Assembly (NCBI GenBank): GCA_022819945.1
Contig: JAJEGI010000115.1
Location: 60,201-124,200 of the forward strand
Reading direction: 5' to 3'
Source of the DNA: Candidatus Poribacteria bacterium
Lineage (GTDB): Bacteria; Poribacteria; WGA-4E; WGA-3G
Length of the DNA stretch: 64,000 nucleotides
Shown: positions 60,322 to 64,000 of the stretch, one piece after another
Layout of the letters: each line of letters begins with the position of its first letter
How positions within the stretch are numbered: position 1 is the first letter of the stretch
Notes under the pieces: generated by a model
What the model was told of the DNA's origin: nothing
The model's database searches: none
Seen by the model: the letters and a program-made list of their open reading frames with translations, nothing else
Program-made: the position numbers and the translations under genes

Positions 60322-62046
60322 CTAAGGTGTTTTCTGCTTTTTGACTATTCTTCTTGCGCGCCAATACGCGAACTGACGGAGATAGTAACTGAGGTTTTTG
60401 GGGATTTTCTCGAACTCTGGCACGAACGGACATCTCCCGCCGAGAACGACCAACTCTGTTTTAGCACGCGTCATCGCGACATAGAAAACACGCCGCTCCT
60501 CTGTGAGTTCACTATCACGACGTGGAAATTGCCGTTCCAGTGTGTTGTGAATGAGGATAACTTTTTCCCATTCTCTGCCTTTCGCTTTATGAATTGTTGT
60601 TATTTCAGGGGCTGCTGGGTGGTTGCCAAGCATCGCTTGAATCTGATCGGTTTCGTAGTTGGTGCGTGCCAAGACGGCGGTTTCTTGTGATGATTCTAAC
60701 TCGCGTAATAAAGCAGCTGCGACAGTTTCCGGGGTTGTCTGGACGGTCTTTATGGGCTGTTGCATCGGGTTATAGGCGCGGAGGTCTTTGCGGATGCGGG
60801 GTGCGTTGCGTTCAATTAACGCTCTGGCGTGTTCAACGATGGTGGATGTGGAGCGATAGTTGCGTGTGATCTCATATTTTACGACGTCTTTCCTATCGGT
60901 AAATTTCAGCATAATCTCTGAATTACCACCACGGAACCCGTAGATCGCCTGATCGTCGTCGCCGACAGCGAAGAGGTTTTCGGAAAGTAGTGAAATCATC
61001 CGGAAATCGGCGGGAGAAATATCTTGGAACTCGTCAACAAGTACGTAAGGGTATGTGTCGCGGTAGGTTTGGCGGAGATCGGGGTTGGTTTCAAGTAGGT
61101 TCGCAGCGTAGATAATCATATCCTCAAAATCGACAGCGTTTGCTTCGGTTTTGCGGTCTTCGTACGTTTCGGCAAATGCTCGCGCTACCGGATCATCAAG
61201 CGTCTTTGGGTCGAACAGCCCGGTGGTGACCTGTCGTTTTGCGCGCATGATTGTCTCTTTTATATCATCAAATCGGTCTCGGAGATCCTCAAAATCGGGA
61301 TGCGTGTCGAGATGCTCTTCGTAGGGGATGCCGAAGTGTTGGCAGAACATTTCGAGGAGGATCTGGTTACTGTACTGCGCTCGGAGTGGGTCGGCGCGGT
61401 TGAACACATCTGCGCGGTCTCTGTAGGATGCAATCCAGTGTGCTTCACGGCGATTCGCTTCTTGTCCTGAGACCCATTCTATCACTTTGAAACTGAATTG
61501 TGTCGCGCCTTCATGTCGGATGGCTTGTCGGAGTCTGTCGTTTGATGAATGGTTGAAGTGTTCTTTTCTGCGCTGTTCTGGGTTCGTGGTCTGCCCGATG
61601 TAGCACTTACCGGTACTTTTGTTCTGGATTTTATAGATAGCGACCTCGGTTGTGGCGGTTTTGTGTTCAATCTGTCGTCGTTCTTCTGCGATGATTTGAT
61701 CAATCTGTCCCGACCAGATTTCAGGGATTCGGCTGAACCCGGCACGTTCATGGTTTTCGGTGATCAGGTCTTTGCCGAAGGCGTGGAGTGTGCGGATGAC
61801 AGGTTTTTCGGAGGTTTCGGGCTCGGATGCCGTGAGTTCCCGCAAGATTCGGGTTTCCATCTCTTCAACGGCTTTTCTGTTAAAGGCAATGGCGAGAATA
61901 TGCGGGGGTGGGATGTTGTGGGTCTGGATGAGGTTTAGAATCCGTGCGGTTACAACTGTGGTTTTGCCGCTGCCGGGTCCTGCGATGACGATTGCGGGGC
62001 CTGTGACGTGGTTCACCGCTTTTTCTTGGTTTCTGTCAAGCCGCAT
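60322..62046 (-). CDS. UvrD/PcrA-type SF1 helicase with embedded GIY-YIG nuclease domain
   Basis: A 574-residue SF1A helicase. The motifs run in order: Walker A AGPGSGKTT (22-30), Ia LAIAFNRKAVEEM (51-63), Ib RTLHAFGKD (85-93), II VLVDEFQDI (335-343), III AVGDDDQAIYGFRG (360-373), IV ITRNYRST (393-400), V TIHKAKGREWE (484-494), VI EERRVFYVAMTRAKTEL (517-533). A GIY-YIG nuclease domain is inserted at about 134-210, where domain 1B would be: AIYKIQN, CYIGQTTNPEQRRKEHF (Tyr 149, Arg 159-160, His 163) and ANRREAHWI (Glu 201). Domain 2B appears short. The 62136-62543 HNH gene ends 89 bases upstream. It may serve repair or defence; the fusion itself is direct observation. GGAAAAAAT precedes the ATG. 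Confidence 0.92.
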   Translation of the reverse strand: MRLDRNQEKAVNHVTGPAIVIAGPGSGKTTVVTARILNLIQTHNIPPPHILAIAFNRKAVEEMETRILRELTASEPETSEKPVIRTLHAFGKDLITENHERAGFSRIPEIWSGQIDQIIAEERRQIEHKTATTEVAIYKIQNKSTGKCYIGQTTNPEQRRKEHFNHSSNDRLRQAIRHEGATQFSFKVIEWVSGQEANRREAHWIASYRDRADVFNRADPLRAQYSNQILLEMFCQHFGIPYEEHLDTHPDFEDLRDRFDDIKETIMRAKRQVTTGLFDPKTLDDPVARAFAETYEDRKTEANAVDFEDMIIYAANLLETNPDLRQTYRDTYPYVLVDEFQDISPADFRMISLLSENLFAVGDDDQAIYGFRGGNSEIMLKFTDRKDVVKYEITRNYRSTSTIVEHARALIERNAPRIRKDLRAYNPMQQPIKTVQTTPETVAAALLRELESSQETAVLARTNYETDQIQAMLGNHPAAPEITTIHKAKGREWEKVILIHNTLERQFPRRDSELTEERRVFYVAMTRAKTELVVLGGRCPFVPEFEKIPKNLSYYLRQFAYWRARRIVKKQKTP

Positions 62047-62069
62047 ATTTTTTCCTGAATTAAGTACGA

Positions 62070-62092
62070 AACCTCCGGAGTTGCCGGAGGTT
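62070..62092. repeat. Perfect nine-base hairpin between HNH and helicase genes
   Basis: AACCTCCGG, AGTTG, CCGGAGGTT. It lies in the 89-base gap; on the minus strand it is followed by TCGTACTT rather than a long T-run, so it could only be a weak terminator. It may reduce readthrough from the HNH gene into the helicase gene. Confidence 0.55.
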
Positions 62093-62135
62093 GTTCAAAA
62101 ATCGGCACTTGATAGTCGATAGCGTTCTGAAATCG

Positions 62136-62543
62136 TTATAAAACACCGAATCTTATCAAATTTCGACGTGCCCGGGTGGGTTGTTCAGCATTCATCAGGA
62201 GTACTTCAACTGTTGTCCGACCTATAGATGTTTGTCCTTCAATTTCACCGGTTTCCTGATTTAAACGAAAATGAACCGTCCAGTCATTGCTCCGGGGATT
62301 GAAAAGCCTAACATCCGTTCCCGTTTGTGGATCAATTCCTTCTTGACGCTTGCCTTTGTGCAAGTTACAGTGTGAACAAGCGAGTGCCAAATTGCTGAGT
62401 TCGGTCGGTCCATCTGCCGAGCTTGGCACAATATGCTCGACTTGAAAAGAAGAAGGGGAATGTTCCTCTGGATATTGGCAATACTCACACCGTTCATTTG
62501 CACGGTTTGCCACATCAGCGCGCAACGGATCATTTACACGCAT
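62136..62543 (-). CDS. HNH endonuclease
   Basis: A 135-residue HNH nuclease. CEYCQYP (from residue 18) and ACSHCNLHKG are the zinc-binding Cys pairs, FQVEHIVPSSADGPTELSNL holds the catalytic His, and GIDPQTGTDVRLFNPRSNDW and GRTTVEVLLMN are the conserved C-terminal text of a family widespread in cyanobacteria and related groups. These small proteins are usually encoded just after a ribbon-helix-helix or coiled-coil protein, as here, where the gap is 14 bases and the ATG has GAGGTG eight bases upstream. The function of the pair is not established; toxin-antitoxin or mobile-element origin has been suggested by genome context. The helicase gene follows. Confidence 0.93.
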   Translation of the reverse strand: MRVNDPLRADVANRANERCEYCQYPEEHSPSSFQVEHIVPSSADGPTELSNLALACSHCNLHKGKRQEGIDPQTGTDVRLFNPRSNDWTVHFRLNQETGEIEGQTSIGRTTVEVLLMNAEQPTRARRNLIRFGVL

Positions 62544-62557
62544 GTATCACACCTCGC

Positions 62558-63076
62558 TTACGATAAAAGCCGCTTCCCCAATGTTTCGAGATTTCGGATT
62601 TGGAGAGCTTGCTCTTCAGCGAGGAGTGCTTCCAGTTCTTGTTTTTCTTTGGGTTCTAATGTTTTTTCACTGTTTAATGCCAGAAGTTCTGCCAATCGTT
62701 CTTGTTTTTCTGCAGCGAAAGACTTAAACCCGAAGCTAGCGTGGCCCTTTCTAATCATTTCAGCCACGTCCATTTCTGTACTTAAAACCTGCCCGGTGTC
62801 AGCATCAATAAATATCTCTCCAACTTCAACAGGAGGATTGACGTTGGTAAAAATAGGAACTACCCATACAGGTGGCGTTGATTCTTTAAGAATAGGTTCT
62901 TTTGCCATCAAGCATCTACCAGCGCGCTTTCGTAAAAAAGTTAGAGTGGTGTCTCTTACTTCATCGCGCTTGAGTTGAAACAACACAAAGTCTTCAAGCG
63001 AAATTTTAGATACTTTTGCTTGTTGTGTCAATTTTTCGTAGAGGTAATCTGGCAAAGAGATCGTCAGTGGACGCAT
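62558..63076 (-). CDS. Ribbon-helix-helix/coiled-coil protein paired with HNH
   Basis: A 172-residue protein. The first 45 residues (MRPLTISLPDYLYEKLTQQA, then KISLEDFVLFQL) look like a MetJ/Arc-type ribbon-helix-helix domain for DNA binding. A middle region has PVEVGEIFIDADTGQVLSTE, a short beta section of a type seen in antitoxins. The C-terminal 70 residues are strongly helical (KQERLAELLALNSEKTLEPK, EKQELEALLAEEQALQIRN). GGAGG lies seven bases before the ATG, and the HNH gene starts 14 bases after the stop, so it heads a two-gene unit. By analogy with similar units it could regulate its own operon, or neutralise the nuclease; neither is proven. Confidence 0.75.
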   Translation of the reverse strand: MRPLTISLPDYLYEKLTQQAKVSKISLEDFVLFQLKRDEVRDTTLTFLRKRAGRCLMAKEPILKESTPPVWVVPIFTNVNPPVEVGEIFIDADTGQVLSTEMDVAEMIRKGHASFGFKSFAAEKQERLAELLALNSEKTLEPKEKQELEALLAEEQALQIRNLETLGKRLLS

Positions 63077-63209
63077 AATGAAACCTCCAGCAAAGGTTCT
63101 GAACCTATCAATTTTATATAAAGTTTACCATATCTGTGACAAATTTTCAATCAATGTTCAGTTGAAAAGCTCTTGACATGCATCAGAATCCTCTTACTGA
63201 CAACTATAT

Positions 63210-63644
63210 TCACTTCGGGATACGTCGCACCCATAGTAGCAGTGCCACATTCATCGCGCCGATGAAGCCGAAGACATAGGATTGGACCCCTGCTAAGGTG
63301 CTGAGTGAGCGGATGAGGAAAGGACAGAAAATCGGTACACCGAGTGCAACGCAGGTGTAAAAGGTTAGGAGTTTCGCGCCTTTCGCGTCCCAAAAGGTTA
63401 TCTGCCGCTTTAAAACCTTTAAATACGATTGCTGCCATAACCGAGATGTCCATTTTCCCTGCATAAAACCCAAGGCGATCCCCAGACCGAAGCCGAAGCT
63501 CGACCAACGCAAGTCAATGCGTACGTCATGGGAGATGGCAGCGACCCAGAGCAGCTGCCCTAACACTGAAAGCACAATGAACGCCCAAAAGACGGGGAGT
63601 TTCATATAAAACGGAAGGAGACGACGCGACAATTTATCTTTCAT
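63210..63644 (-). CDS. Small polytopic membrane protein of unknown function
   Basis: A 144-residue protein with four likely transmembrane segments (about 14-36 VFWAFIVLSVLGQLLWVAAI, 46-64 FGFGLGIALGFMQGKW, 91-112 LLTFYTCVALGVPIFCPFLI, 121-140 YVFGFIGAMNVALLLWV) linked by short, basic loops. No domain or motif was recognised. It begins 38 bases after the purQ stop on the same strand, so it may be co-transcribed with purQ, but no functional link to purine synthesis is known. The ribosome site is poor (CCCAGAAAA before the ATG). Confidence 0.65.
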   Translation of the reverse strand: MKDKLSRRLLPFYMKLPVFWAFIVLSVLGQLLWVAAISHDVRIDLRWSSFGFGLGIALGFMQGKWTSRLWQQSYLKVLKRQITFWDAKGAKLLTFYTCVALGVPIFCPFLIRSLSTLAGVQSYVFGFIGAMNVALLLWVRRIPK

Positions 63645-63682
63645 TTTTTCTGGGCGTTTTGGAGGATAAAACTTTTATGTTG

Positions 63683-64000
63683 TTAAAGATTCGTTTTGAC
63701 GTAATTAACAGCGTTTTTGAAGATAGCGAGTCCGTCGCCTTCTTCAGAAGTGGTGTCTTGTGTTTCTGTGAGCCGCGTCCAGCGTGGGTGGTTCCATTTT
63801 GTCAGGAACCGTTCCGGGTGCGGCATCAAACCGAAGATCCTGCCTGTTGAATCACAGATACCAGCAATATCAGCATCCGAACCGTTCGGGTTGCTCGGAT
63901 ATTCGCTTTTGGCATACCGAAACACAACCTGATGGTTCGCTTCTAACTCAGCCAACACATCTGTCGGCGCAGTGAACCGTCCTTCAGCATGCGCGACCGG
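63683..64000 (-). CDS. purQ: Phosphoribosylformylglycinamidine synthase glutamine amidotransferase subunit (partial)
   Basis: The C-terminal 105 residues of PurQ, with the 5' part beyond the window. Reading in from 64000 it gives PVAHAEGRFTAPTD, the family's AHGEG-like element, then GICDSTGRIFGLMPHPERF, which carries the catalytic His and Glu of the class I glutamine amidotransferase, and HPRWTR...GDGLAIFKNAVNYV to the stop. PurQ supplies ammonia from glutamine for the fourth step of purine synthesis. The HPRWTR tail is of the longer PurQ type seen in Planctomycetes and relatives. The small membrane protein follows by 38 bases. Confidence 0.93.
   Translation of the reverse strand, partial: PVAHAEGRFTAPTDVLAELEANHQVVFRYAKSEYPSNPNGSDADIAGICDSTGRIFGLMPHPERFLTKWNHPRWTRLTETQDTTSEEGDGLAIFKNAVNYVKTNL

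Overview
The window looks like chromosomal DNA of a Candidatus Poribacteria-like bacterium, or a close relative. This is inferred from gene content, because there is no rRNA or other marker here. The pointers are three large secreted proteins that share a C-terminal block around FNPFNPETWIPYQLA, four phytanoyl-CoA dioxygenase (PhyH) family genes, a sulfatase, DUF1080 and DUF6785-like proteins, orthocaspases fused to a formylglycine-enzyme-like domain, and many short palindromic intergenic repeats. Composition and codon use look even across the window. No tRNA, rRNA, CRISPR array or intact insertion sequence was recognised.

Layout. 1-1.8 kb: a DNA methyltransferase followed by the first codons of another gene (possible restriction-modification pair) and mannonate dehydratase. 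2.1-5.5 kb: D-aminoacyl-tRNA deacylase, then three envelope proteins. 5.9-7.7 kb: a tandem duplicate of small membrane-anchored proteins with a GspC-like domain and Arg/Gly-rich tails. 7.9-9.8 kb: PhyH, a small overlapping partner and a LamG protein. 9.9-21.0 kb: a glycogen locus (glgC, glgP, glgA, glgB) with hisB, a small winged-helix gene and two PhyH-like genes; strong divergent promoters lie between glgA and the winged-helix/glgP pair. 21.0-27.3 kb: two caspase-PEGA-FGE paralogues and a DUF4384-like secreted protein, on the same strand as glgB. 28-32.7 kb: an anchored unknown, an O-methyltransferase, a large UxaA-family dehydratase and a truncated HicB. 32.9-43.7 kb: surface proteins, including two of about 1,410 residues built of Ig-like or LRR/cadherin/dockerin modules, then DUF1080. 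44.1-46.6 kb: sulfatase plus a PhyH gene interrupted by an amber codon. 46.7-50.5 kb: a proline-rich lipoprotein and a BNR/Ycf48-like propeller. 50.6-56.4 kb: amidase, SMP-30/gluconolactonase, Gfo/Idh/MocA oxidoreductase and a multi-pass DUF6785-like membrane protein. 56.5-60.1 kb: a small coiled-coil membrane peptide and a 13-repeat WD40-cohesin-dockerin protein. 60.3-63.1 kb: a UvrD-type helicase carrying an embedded GIY-YIG nuclease domain, an HNH nuclease and a ribbon-helix-helix protein. 63.2-64 kb: a small membrane protein and the 3' part of purQ.

Themes. Mannonate dehydratase, the UxaA-like protein, gluconolactonase, Gfo/Idh/MocA, DUF1080 and the sulfatase together fit breakdown of uronate-containing or sulfated polysaccharides. 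The glg genes give a complete glycogen cycle. The strongest candidates for something unusual are the helicase/GIY-YIG fusion beside an HNH module, the tandem caspase-FGE cluster, a palindrome inserted in frame inside a coding sequence, and several dispersed repeat families, including one short repeat lodged in the hairpin of another.
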